A DNA stretch of 5,966 bases. It comes from Phycisphaerae bacterium. Its GTDB lineage: Bacteria; Planctomycetota; Phycisphaerae; Sedimentisphaerales; Anaerohalosphaeraceae. Shown here piece by piece: positions 1 through 5,898 of this stretch (position 1 is its first letter; the number at the start of each line of letters is the position of its first letter). Below the pieces are notes generated by a model, which worked only from the letters and a program-made list of their open reading frames with translations, had not been told where the DNA came from and did no database searches. Location: contig SKKI01000257.1 in NCBI GenBank assembly GCA_007121565.1, positions 1-5,966 of the forward strand. The letters are read 5' to 3'. The position numbers and the translations under genes were made by a program.

Positions 1-2
1 CC

Positions 3-650
3 ACCACCATCTGCGTGCTGACCACCGACGCGGCCATCAGCAAGCCCCTGCTGAGCAGGGCCCTTAAAGGCGCGATCGGCGGCTCGCTGAACCGCCTGAC
101 CGTGGACGGCCATCAAAGCACCAACGATACCGCACTGATTTTGGCCTCCGGACTGGCGGGCAACAACCCCATCAAATCGCAAAAAGAACCGGGATTCGGC
201 AAATTTTCAACCGCCCTGACGGAACTGTGCACCGACCTGGCGCACCAGATGGCGCTGGACGCCGAAGGGGCAACGCGGATGTTCACCGTCCACGTCAAAG
301 GCGCCGCAAGCAAGGCCGAGGCCTTCAAAGCCGCCAGGGCCGTCGCCGACTACGACCTGGTCAAATGCGCCGTTCACGGCGCCGATCCGAACTGGGGACG
401 CATCATCTGCGCCGTCGGTTCCTGCGGCATCAAGGTCAACCCCGACCGGCTCTGCTGTAAAATCGGCAGCACCTATGTCTTCCGTAACGGCCAGCCGGCC
501 GCGTTCGATGCCAAAAAAGTCTCGGCCGTCATCGCCAAAAAAGAGCACACCATCACCGTCGAACTGAACGTCGGGGCACACAGCGATTTCTGCTTCGGCT
601 GCGATTTGGGGAGAGAATACGTGACCATAAACGCCGACTACCATACATAA
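3..650 (+). CDS. argJ: Glutamate N-acetyltransferase / amino-acid N-acetyltransferase ArgJ, beta-chain part (5' truncated)
   Basis: ArgJ transfers the acetyl group of N2-acetylornithine to glutamate in the cyclic arginine pathway; some members also use acetyl-CoA. The family precursor cleaves itself before a threonine, which becomes the nucleophile of the beta chain. The frame is open from base 3 and begins TTICVLTTDAAIS, which lines up with the family's ATML..(V/I)TTDA site. The first complete codon (ACC, 3-5) is therefore probably that catalytic Thr, and the preceding CC fits the end of an Ala codon. Other family motifs are DGHQSTNDTALILASG, EGATRMFTVHVKGAAS, the very typical VKCAVHGADPNWGRI, and the C-terminal GCDLGREYVTINADYHT. 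The usual C-terminus is intact and ends at TAA 648-650. A GTG at 15 is internal, not the true start. The alpha chain lies outside the window. Whether this enzyme is mono- or bifunctional cannot be told from sequence. Confidence 0.95.
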   Translation, partial: TTICVLTTDAAISKPLLSRALKGAIGGSLNRLTVDGHQSTNDTALILASGLAGNNPIKSQKEPGFGKFSTALTELCTDLAHQMALDAEGATRMFTVHVKGAASKAEAFKAARAVADYDLVKCAVHGADPNWGRIICAVGSCGIKVNPDRLCCKIGSTYVFRNGQPAAFDAKKVSAVIAKKEHTITVELNVGAHSDFCFGCDLGREYVTINADYHT

Positions 651-669
651 AACATCTTGTTTTTGGTTT
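649..669 (+). terminator. Possible weak terminator after argJ
   Basis: A 6-bp A/T-rich stem (AAAACA at 649-654 pairing with TGTTTT at 658-663, loop TCT) overlaps the argJ stop codon and runs into a T-rich stretch. The stem has only one G-C pair, so it would be unstable. It is plausible only because of its position at the gene end and the promoter that follows. Confidence 0.25.
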
Positions 670-713
670 TTGTCTCGCATCCTGAAGCATTGAAAAATCT
701 GCGCGGAATATGC

Positions 714-741
714 TTGAAATGCCCGATTAAGGCGGTATACT
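714..741 (+). promoter_or_regulatory. Sigma70-type promoter for hppA
   Basis: TTGAAA (714-719) and TATACT (736-741) each match the sigma70 consensus at 5 of 6 positions and are 16 bases apart. Transcription would begin near 747-749 and give a leader of about 57 bases before the hppA start. It lies in the only sizeable gap upstream of hppA, which suggests hppA is transcribed separately from argJ. Confidence 0.65.
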
Positions 742-790
742 GGCCGGACTTTTAGGTATGAAACAATAAGGATTACGTTACTTTTAACAG

Positions 791-800
791 AAAGGATGGA
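791..800 (+). promoter_or_regulatory. Ribosome binding site deciding the GTG start of hppA
   Basis: AAAGGA (791-796) lies 9 bases before the GTG at 806. The ATG at 796-798 inside this site is out of frame. GAAAGGAT recurs at 808-815 just after the start codon, but the next in-frame ATG (845) is too far away to use it. This supports initiation at GTG 806. Confidence 0.6.
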
Positions 801-805
801 TTACC

Positions 806-3202
806 GTGAAAGGATCTGGAAGAATACTGGCTTTGGGTTTGCCGATGCTGCTGCTGTCTGTGCCGGCATGGGCCGCCGACGGTGCTGAGCCGGGCTTTGG
901 CTTGAGCTGGGGCGTTCCGCTGCTGACATTAATCGCCTCTATTGTGGCGCTGGTTTTTGCGCACCAATTCTATAAAAAGGTTTACGCAGCGCCGGCCGGA
1001 ACTGACAAGATGATTGAAATCGCCAATCACGTCAAAGAAGGGGCCTATGCTTACCTGTTCAGGCAATACAAGGTCGTTACCGTGGCGTTCATTATCCTCG
1101 TGGTGATTTTGACGGTGCTTGCCTATCAGGGTATCCAAAAGCCGTTTGTGCCGCTGGCCTTTCTGACAGGTGGATTCTTCAGTGCCTTGTCGGGGTTTTT
1201 GGGTATGAAAACGGCTGCCATGGCGTCCAGTCGAACCGCTCAGGGCGCCAGCGAAGGACTGAACCGCGGCCTGCAGGTAGCATTTCGCAGCGGTGCGGTG
1301 ATGGGCCTGGTCGTGGTGGGCTTTGGCCTGCTCTATATTGTACTGTGGTATCTGCTGCTGGATAAGGTGATTTACAGCGCCCACCATATGCGGGAAGGAC
1401 TGAGCATCTTCGGGCTGACACTGGTGCATCCGGGGATGCCGCAGGAAGAGAAGCTGTTCGACATTGCTTTGACGATGATTACCTTCGGCATGGGCGCATC
1501 GACGCAGGCACTGTTTGCCCGCGTCGGCGGCGGTATCTACACCAAGGCCGCGGACGTCGGGGCAGACCTGGTCGGAAAAGTCGAAGCGGGGATTCCGGAA
1601 GATGATCCGCGCAACCCGGCGACCATTGCCGATAACGTCGGTGACTACGTTGGCGACGTGGCCGGTATGGGCGCCGACCTGTACGAGAGCTACACCGGCT
1701 CGATTCTGGCAACGATTACACTGGGCGCGGCCCTTTCCTTCCTGACCGAACTGCCCGGCAACCTGACGCCGCTCAAGGCCGTGCTGGCCCCGATGCTGGT
1801 GGCCGGTATCGGTATCCTGATGTCGATTGCCGGCATCTTTCTGGTCAAGTGCGAAGAGGGCGCCAGCCAGAAGCAACTGCTGCGGGCCCTGCTGAAAGGC
1901 ACGCTTGCCAGTTCGTTATTGATTTTAGTCGCGATGGTTGTGCTGGTGCTGACCGGGTTTATGACGTGGGGTATTTTCGGCGCGGTTGTCGCCGGGCTGG
2001 CCGCCGGTGTCATCATCGGCCAGATTACCGAGTACTACACCTCCGACGAGTTCAAACCGACCCGGGGCATCGCCGAACATGCAGAAATGGGGCACGGTAC
2101 CTTACTGATTGAAGGTTTCTCGGTGGGGATGATCTCGACCGGCTGGTCGGTTGTTACCATTGTTCTGGGCATTGTCTTTGCCTTCTCGTTGGCCGGGGGC
2201 TTTACGGATATCGCACTGGGACTGTACGGCATTGGGTTTGCCGCGGTGGGCATGCTGTCAACACTGGGCATTACGCTGGCCACAGATGCCTACGGCCCGA
2301 TCGCTGACAACGCCGGCGGCAATGCCGAGATGAGCGGCCTGGGCGAGGAAGTCCGCAATCGGACCGATGCACTGGATGCCTTGGGCAACACCACCGCCGC
2401 AACCGGCAAGGGCTTTGCCATTGGTTCGGCGGCGCTGACCGCGATGGCGCTGATGGCTGCGTATCTGGAAGAGATTCGCAGTTGGATTCGTGCGCTGATT
2501 CTGGAAACGGAAGCCGGTATCGCCGGCGTCTATGAGATTGGCAACAAGGTGTTTACTTATGACAGCGTAACGACCGCTTCGGTTATGGATTTTGTCGAGG
2601 CCTACAACCTGACGATTATGAACCCGCGTCTGATTGGCGGCGTTTTCATTGGTGCGATGATGTGCTTTGTGTTCTGTGCGCTGCTGATTAAGGCGGTCGG
2701 ACGAGCCGCCGGTGCGATGGTCAACGAAGTCCGCACCCAGTTCCGTGAAAAGCCGGGTATTATGGAAGGCACCGAGATGCCGGATTACGCCCGCTGCGTG
2801 TCGATCTCGACCGCCGGCGCCCAGCGTGAGATGATTGTGCCGAGCATTCTGGCGATTGTGGTGCCGATTGCGACCGGCCTGCTGCTGGATGTGGCCGGGG
2901 TGCTCGGGCTGTTGGCCGGTGTGCTGACAACGGGCTTTTCGCTGGCGATTACGCTGAACAATTCCGGCGGCGCCTGGGACAACGCGAAAAAGTATATCGA
3001 AAAAGGCCATATCGGCGGCAAAGGCTCCGATGCGCACAAGGCGGCGGTCGTGGGCGATACCGTGGGCGATCCGTTTAAGGATACCGCCGGGCCGAGTTTG
3101 AATATTCTGATCAAGCTGATGATGATGGTCAGCGTGGTCTTCTGCGGTGTGGTTGTCAAATACGGCTCCGTCGTCGGCGGCTGGTTCGGCATGGGCAACT
3201 GA
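806..3202 (+). CDS. hppA: K+-dependent membrane-bound ion-pumping pyrophosphatase (H+ and/or Na+)
   Basis: This 798-residue integral membrane protein hydrolyses PPi and pumps H+ and/or Na+ across the cytoplasmic membrane. The PPi/Mg site is clear: DVGADLVGKVEAGIPEDDP at residues 250-268, then IADNVGDYVGDVAGMGADLYESY at 274-296, supplying the conserved acidic residues D250, D254, E265, D276, D280, D284 and D291. The C-terminal half has NNSGGAWDNAKKYIE and GKGSDAHKAAVVGDTVGDPFKD. GNTTAATGKG (527-536) carries Ala531 and Gly534, the pair typical of K+-dependent enzymes; K+-independent ones have Lys and Thr. Glu294 sits three residues after Asp291 (DLYE), as in Thermotoga Na+-PPase and unlike plant H+-PPase, so Na+ or mixed Na+/H+ transport is possible but unproven. 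The N-terminus (residues 1-23) resembles a signal peptide ending AWA-A and precedes the first standard helix. At 798 residues it is longer than the roughly 700-770 usual in the family. Tyr281 replaces the Asn commonly found in NVGDNVGD. The GTG start is supported by an upstream AAAGGA. Confidence 0.97.
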   Translation: MKGSGRILALGLPMLLLSVPAWAADGAEPGFGLSWGVPLLTLIASIVALVFAHQFYKKVYAAPAGTDKMIEIANHVKEGAYAYLFRQYKVVTVAFIILVVILTVLAYQGIQKPFVPLAFLTGGFFSALSGFLGMKTAAMASSRTAQGASEGLNRGLQVAFRSGAVMGLVVVGFGLLYIVLWYLLLDKVIYSAHHMREGLSIFGLTLVHPGMPQEEKLFDIALTMITFGMGASTQALFARVGGGIYTKAADVGADLVGKVEAGIPEDDPRNPATIADNVGDYVGDVAGMGADLYESYTGSILATITLGAALSFLTELPGNLTPLKAVLAPMLVAGIGILMSIAGIFLVKCEEGASQKQLLRALLKGTLASSLLILVAMVVLVLTGFMTWGIFGAVVAGLAAGVIIGQITEYYTSDEFKPTRGIAEHAEMGHGTLLIEGFSVGMISTGWSVVTIVLGIVFAFSLAGGFTDIALGLYGIGFAAVGMLSTLGITLATDAYGPIADNAGGNAEMSGLGEEVRNRTDALDALGNTTAATGKGFAIGSAALTAMALMAAYLEEIRSWIRALILETEAGIAGVYEIGNKVFTYDSVTTASVMDFVEAYNLTIMNPRLIGGVFIGAMMCFVFCALLIKAVGRAAGAMVNEVRTQFREKPGIMEGTEMPDYARCVSISTAGAQREMIVPSILAIVVPIATGLLLDVAGVLGLLAGVLTTGFSLAITLNNSGGAWDNAKKYIEKGHIGGKGSDAHKAAVVGDTVGDPFKDTAGPSLNILIKLMMMVSVVFCGVVVKYGSVVGGWFGMGN

Positions 3203-3210
3203 GCGTGCCC

Positions 3211-3239
3211 TTGACGACGCACTGATAATCGAGTAGTAT
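3211..3239 (+). promoter_or_regulatory. Possible promoter for rsfS-argS
   Basis: TTGACG (3211-3216, 5 of 6 consensus matches) is followed after 17 bases by TAGTAT (3234-3239, 4 of 6). It starts eight bases after the hppA stop. The -10 element abuts the terminator hairpin, so a transcript from here would start inside the hairpin's 5' arm. Spacing and -35 are good, the -10 is only fair, and this is inference from motif matching. Confidence 0.4.
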
Positions 3240-3240
3240 C

Positions 3241-3280
3241 GCAGGGGCGCCTCGGACAGACGGGGCGCCCCTGCTTTGTT
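3241..3280 (+). terminator. Rho-independent terminator after hppA
   Basis: GCAGGGGCGCC (3241-3251) is perfectly complementary to 3264-3274. With one T-G wobble the stem extends to 14 bp (3241-3254 with 3261-3274) around the six-base loop GACAGA. The tail is TTTGTTG, a modest T-run. The GC-rich stem and its position 38 bases after the hppA stop make termination of the hppA transcript likely. Confidence 0.75.
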
Positions 3281-3300
3281 GAATTCCTTTGTGGAACGCT

Positions 3301-3738
3301 ATGGAAAAAAAGACAACTGAAAACAAAAACACCCAAAAAATAGCCAAAAAAACCGATTCCGGACGCAAAATGGCAGCGTCGCACGAGACATCGACGGACC
3401 AGCAGTTCGCCGTGGAGGCCGCCCGGATTGCCGACGAGCGGCATTGCAGGGATATCGTTCTGCTCGATCTGCGGGACATCAGCCCGGCGACGGATTATTT
3501 TCTGATCGCCACCGGCACCAGCGACCGCCAGGGCCGCACGGTTGCCGATGAGATACTGATGCTGGCCAAGAAAGAGTACGACCTGCACTGTTTCGGCAAG
3601 GCCGGCTACGAGCAGGGGCAATGGATTCTGCTGGATTTTGTCTCGGTCGTTGTGCACATCTTCAATGACAAATACCGCGACTTTTACAACCTCGAAATGC
3701 TCTGGGCCGACGCGCCGAAATTGACTATTGATGATTGA
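3301..3738 (+). CDS. rsfS: Ribosomal silencing factor RsfS (Iojap/DUF143 family)
   Basis: RsfS binds ribosomal protein uL14 on the 50S subunit and blocks joining with 30S, lowering translation during starvation. Family motifs, numbered from ATG 3301, are ISPATDYFLIATGTSDRQGRT (about residues 60-80), WILLDFVSVVVHIF (108-121) and the C-terminal RDFYNLEMLWADAP. The protein is 145 residues. The RsfS fold begins near STDQQFAVEAARIADE, so the first 20-25 residues (rich in Lys, Asn and Thr, from an A-rich stretch) are an extra basic tail. The start is uncertain: TTG 3289 would add four residues, and ATG 3370 would give 122 residues, close to the usual family length. Only a weak GGAA (3293-3296) precedes ATG 3301. 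The last codons, encoding LTIDD and the stop, lie within a heptanucleotide repeat array. argS follows after 14 bases, probably in the same transcript. Confidence 0.9.
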   Translation: MEKKTTENKNTQKIAKKTDSGRKMAASHETSTDQQFAVEAARIADERHCRDIVLLDLRDISPATDYFLIATGTSDRQGRTVADEILMLAKKEYDLHCFGKAGYEQGQWILLDFVSVVVHIFNDKYRDFYNLEMLWADAPKLTIDD

Positions 3739-3755
3739 CGATTGATTATTGAATG
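3721..3755 (+). repeat. Degenerate heptanucleotide tandem array spanning the rsfS end and argS start
   Basis: Five consecutive 7-base units share the core TTGA: TTGACTA (3721), TTGATGA (3728), TTGACGA (3735), TTGATTA (3742) and TTGAATG (3749). The period is exact, with variation almost only at positions 5-6 of each unit. The array encodes the last residues of RsfS, contains its stop codon (3736-3738), fills the whole gap, and ends with the ATG of argS. It resembles in form the heptanucleotide short tandem repeats known from cyanobacteria, though I do not claim homology. Confidence 0.75.
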
Positions 3756-5774
3756 AAAAAAATTACGGAACTATTGGAAACGCGAATCGCTGAGGCGATC
3801 AATGAGGTCAGTGGCGTCGATGCGCCGGCGCTGGTGCGTCCGGCGGCGGATGCGAAGTTCGGGGATTACCAGGCCAACGGGGTGATGGCCGCGGCCAAGC
3901 AGGTCAAGACCCATCCGCGGCAACTGGCCGAGAAGGTTGTTGCGGCAATGGACATCAGCGACATCTGCCAGCCGCCGGAGGTGGCCGGGCCGGGGTTTAT
4001 CAACCTGCGGCTGACGGACGGCTTTCTGGCCGAGCGGCTGCTGGGAATGCATCGCGACGCCGAGCGGCTGGGCATCGACCGGGCGGAAATGCCGCAAACC
4101 GTGGTCGTCGATTATTCCGGCCCCAACATCGCCAAACAGATGCACGTCGGCCACCTGCGCAGCACCATCATCGGCGACTGCATCGCCCGGCTGTACGACT
4201 TTTCCGGCCACAACGTCATCCGCCAAAACCACATCGGCGACTGGGGCACGCAGTTTGGCAAAGTCATTCTTGCATTGTGGCATCTTTGTATGGCAAGAAA
4301 AGTCCATAAAAGCCCCTATTATGAAGATGATCTAAAAGCCATTGACTCCAACAAAGAAAATACCAACAAATTATACGAAATTTGTGTTCAAATCCGAAAC
4401 CGGCATAATGAAGATTATTTGAATGACCAAGTTGAAGAATTTGGTGATGCAAATAAAATCTTTGGTCCGTTTCTTGACAAATTAGACACTATCATTGATG
4501 ATGTGTGGCCTGATATTTTAAAAGCCTATCAATTTGTCAACTTGCTTGACGAGATACTTATTGGAATGGATTTATCAATCATTACTCGACAAAAAGGTGA
4601 TGATAAATGGGAGCCTGTAGAAATTCCCTATGAAAATCTTACCCGCAAAATAACCGCAATGTTGCAAATAGGCGGCCAAGACAATCAACAGGAAGTTGAT
4701 GCGTGGGGCCTTATAAGAGAAAAGACGATGCAGCATTGCGAGGATATTTATCACGATCTTAATGTAACCTTAGAACATCCTCGCGATACCCGCGGTGAAA
4801 GCTACTACAATCCGGTTTTACCAGATGTTGTCACAACCTTAAAATCTAAAGGACTGGCAGTCGAGTCGGAGGGGGCGATGTGTGTGTTTCCCGAAGGGTT
4901 TACGAACAAGGACGGGCAGCCGCTGCCGTTTATTATTCAGAAAAGCGACGGGGCATTTTTGTATGCGACGACGGATCTGGCAGCGCTGCGGTTTCGGCTG
5001 GATGAACTGAAGGCCGAGAGGGTGATTTATGTGACCGATGCGCGGCAGGCGCTGCATTTTCAGATGCTGTTTGCCGCGGCGAAGATGGCCGGCTGGGTCG
5101 ATGAGCGGATCACGCTGGAGCATGTCACGTTCGGTGCGATGCTGGGCGCCGACGGCAAGCCCTTCAAGACGCGCACCGGCGGGACGGTCAAGCTCAAAGA
5201 CCTGCTGGATGAGGCGATTGAACGGGCCAAAGGGGTCGTCGAGACAAAAAATCCCGATCTGCCGGCCGAGCAAAAGGCCGCCATCGCCAAGGCGGTCGGC
5301 GTCGGCGCGGTCAAATACAGCGATTATGCCAACAACCGCAACAGCGACTATGTGTTCAGCTTTGACAAAATGCTGGCGATGGACGGCAACACCGCCCCGT
5401 ATATGCAGTACGCCTACGCCCGCATCAAATCCATCGAACGCAAGGCCGCCGGCAAGGACGTGGATATCGCCAAAGAACTGGACGGCATCGCCGCCCTGCC
5501 GCTGGCCGAGCCAGCCGAAAAAGACCTGGCCAAGTTGCTGGTGCGGTACGATCAGGCGATTGCCGCGGCGATGGCCGAGTGCCGCCCGAACTATCTGACC
5601 GGCTATCTGTACGACCTGGCCCAGGCGTTCAGCCGCTTCTACACGGCCTGCCCGGTACTGACCGCCGAGCCGCAGCATCGCCCGGCGCGGCTTCTGCTGT
5701 GCGACCTGACGGCGCGTACCATCCGGCACGGCCTGAGCGAACTTCTGGGCATCGAGGTCGTCGAGCAGATGTAA
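3753..5774 (+). CDS. argS: Arginyl-tRNA synthetase (class I), with an AT-rich internal segment
   Basis: ArgRS charges tRNA-Arg with arginine in the cytoplasm using ATP and releasing PPi. The N-terminal tRNA D-loop-binding domain is at about residues 1-95. The catalytic domain starts with VVVDYSGPNIAKQMHVGHLRS, in which HVGH (131-134) is the HIGH motif, and continues NHIGDWGTQFGK. GRGSDAH-like motifs are absent, as expected. GESYYNPVLPDVV follows, then GKPFKTRTGGTVKL (468-481), the degenerate KMSKS-loop region usual in many ArgRS. The C-terminal DALR anticodon-binding domain is at about 545-673 and includes YMQYAYARI. At 673 residues it is longer than the common 550-600; the excess lies between WGTQFGK and the segment around CEDIYHDLNV. 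Residues about 170-366 are encoded by AT-rich DNA unlike the rest. An in-frame TGA (3750-3752) directly before ATG 3753 excludes any upstream start. There is no clear Shine-Dalgarno site, so coupling to rsfS translation is likely. Confidence 0.97.
   Translation: MKKITELLETRIAEAINEVSGVDAPALVRPAADAKFGDYQANGVMAAAKQVKTHPRQLAEKVVAAMDISDICQPPEVAGPGFINLRLTDGFLAERLLGMHRDAERLGIDRAEMPQTVVVDYSGPNIAKQMHVGHLRSTIIGDCIARLYDFSGHNVIRQNHIGDWGTQFGKVILALWHLCMARKVHKSPYYEDDLKAIDSNKENTNKLYEICVQIRNRHNEDYLNDQVEEFGDANKIFGPFLDKLDTIIDDVWPDILKAYQFVNLLDEILIGMDLSIITRQKGDDKWEPVEIPYENLTRKITAMLQIGGQDNQQEVDAWGLIREKTMQHCEDIYHDLNVTLEHPRDTRGESYYNPVLPDVVTTLKSKGLAVESEGAMCVFPEGFTNKDGQPLPFIIQKSDGAFLYATTDLAALRFRLDELKAERVIYVTDARQALHFQMLFAAAKMAGWVDERITLEHVTFGAMLGADGKPFKTRTGGTVKLKDLLDEAIERAKGVVETKNPDLPAEQKAAIAKAVGVGAVKYSDYANNRNSDYVFSFDKMLAMDGNTAPYMQYAYARIKSIERKAAGKDVDIAKELDGIAALPLAEPAEKDLAKLLVRYDQAIAAAMAECRPNYLTGYLYDLAQAFSRFYTACPVLTAEPQHRPARLLLCDLTARTIRHGLSELLGIEVVEQM
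4260..4850 (+). other. AT-rich compositional island inside argS
   Basis: Counting bases, 4261-4860 has 227 G+C in 600 (about 38%). The flanking lines 4141-4260 are 60-67%, and lines at 4861-4920 and 5101-5160 are 60-65%. Both edges are sharp: on the left between GGC and AAA at 4259/4260, on the right near AAA/GGA at 4850/4851. Codons inside favour TTA, AAA, GAA, AAT and ATT, whereas the flanks favour CTG, GCC and GGC. The frame is unbroken, and the encoded protein still looks like ArgRS at both ends (VILALWHLCMA on the left, GESYYNPVLPDVV on the right). Likely cause: intragenic recombination with, or insertion from, an AT-rich donor. Confidence 0.8.
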
Positions 5775-5779
5775 ATTAA

Positions 5780-5821
5780 ATTCGAATATCGAATATCGAA
5801 ATCCGAAACAAATTCTAAATC
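5780..5821 (+). repeat. Degenerate heptanucleotide tandem array downstream of argS
   Basis: Starting five bases after the argS stop, four 7-base units share CGAA at positions 4-7: ATTCGAA (5780), TATCGAA (5787), TATCGAA (5794) and ATCCGAA (5801). The pattern then decays through ACAAATT (5808) and CTAAATC (5815). The unit differs from that of the array upstream of argS, but the period is the same. There is no strong hairpin or T-run, so it does not look like a terminator. Confidence 0.65.
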
Positions 5822-5888
5822 CCAATGGCAAAATATTAAAACGAGTTTTCCACCTGATGCTGCAATGTAAGTATCAATGATTGAAGGC

Positions 5889-5891
5889 AGG
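5889..5891 (+). promoter_or_regulatory. Ribosome binding site of the last gene
   Basis: AGG (5889-5891) lies seven bases before ATG 5899, with GAAGG (5883-5887) as an alternative 11 bases away. It supports the choice of ATG 5899. The rest of 5822-5898 holds no element I can name with confidence. Confidence 0.4.
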
Positions 5892-5898
5892 CAAGAAA

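Noticed and set aside
207..680. Reverse-strand open frame opposite argJ (157 codons)
   Set aside because: It is antisense to conserved ArgJ motifs and has an Asp/Gly/Val-rich shadow composition with no motif.
929..1876. Reverse-strand open frame opposite hppA (315 codons)
   Set aside because: It is rich in His, Gln and Arg, as expected from the complement of a membrane protein gene. It has no family resemblance, and the + strand frame is unmistakable.
3224..3229. GATAAT as the -10 element of the rsfS promoter
   Set aside because: It is only 7 bases from TTGACG, too close for a sigma70 promoter. TAGTAT at 17 bases fits better.
4260..4850. Intein, intron or mobile element inserted in argS
   Set aside because: The frame is continuous, there are no intein splice motifs (Cys/Ser start, HN-Cys end) or inverted terminal repeats, and the encoded protein still resembles ArgRS at both ends of the segment.
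5151..5190. Missing KMSKS signature in ArgRS as a sign of inactivation
   Set aside because: Many active ArgRS, including that of E. coli, lack a canonical KMSKS and have an FKTR(A/T)GG-type loop here, so this is normal.
5780..5821. CRISPR array or terminator
   Set aside because: The units are 7 bases with no spacers, which excludes CRISPR, and there is no stable hairpin with a T-run.
4839..5831. Long reverse-strand open frame opposite the 3' part of argS (330 codons)
   Set aside because: It is antisense to clearly conserved ArgRS sequence, and its low-complexity translation (rich in Gly, Gln, Arg and Val) is typical of a GC-rich shadow frame. I see no recognisable motif or ribosome binding site.
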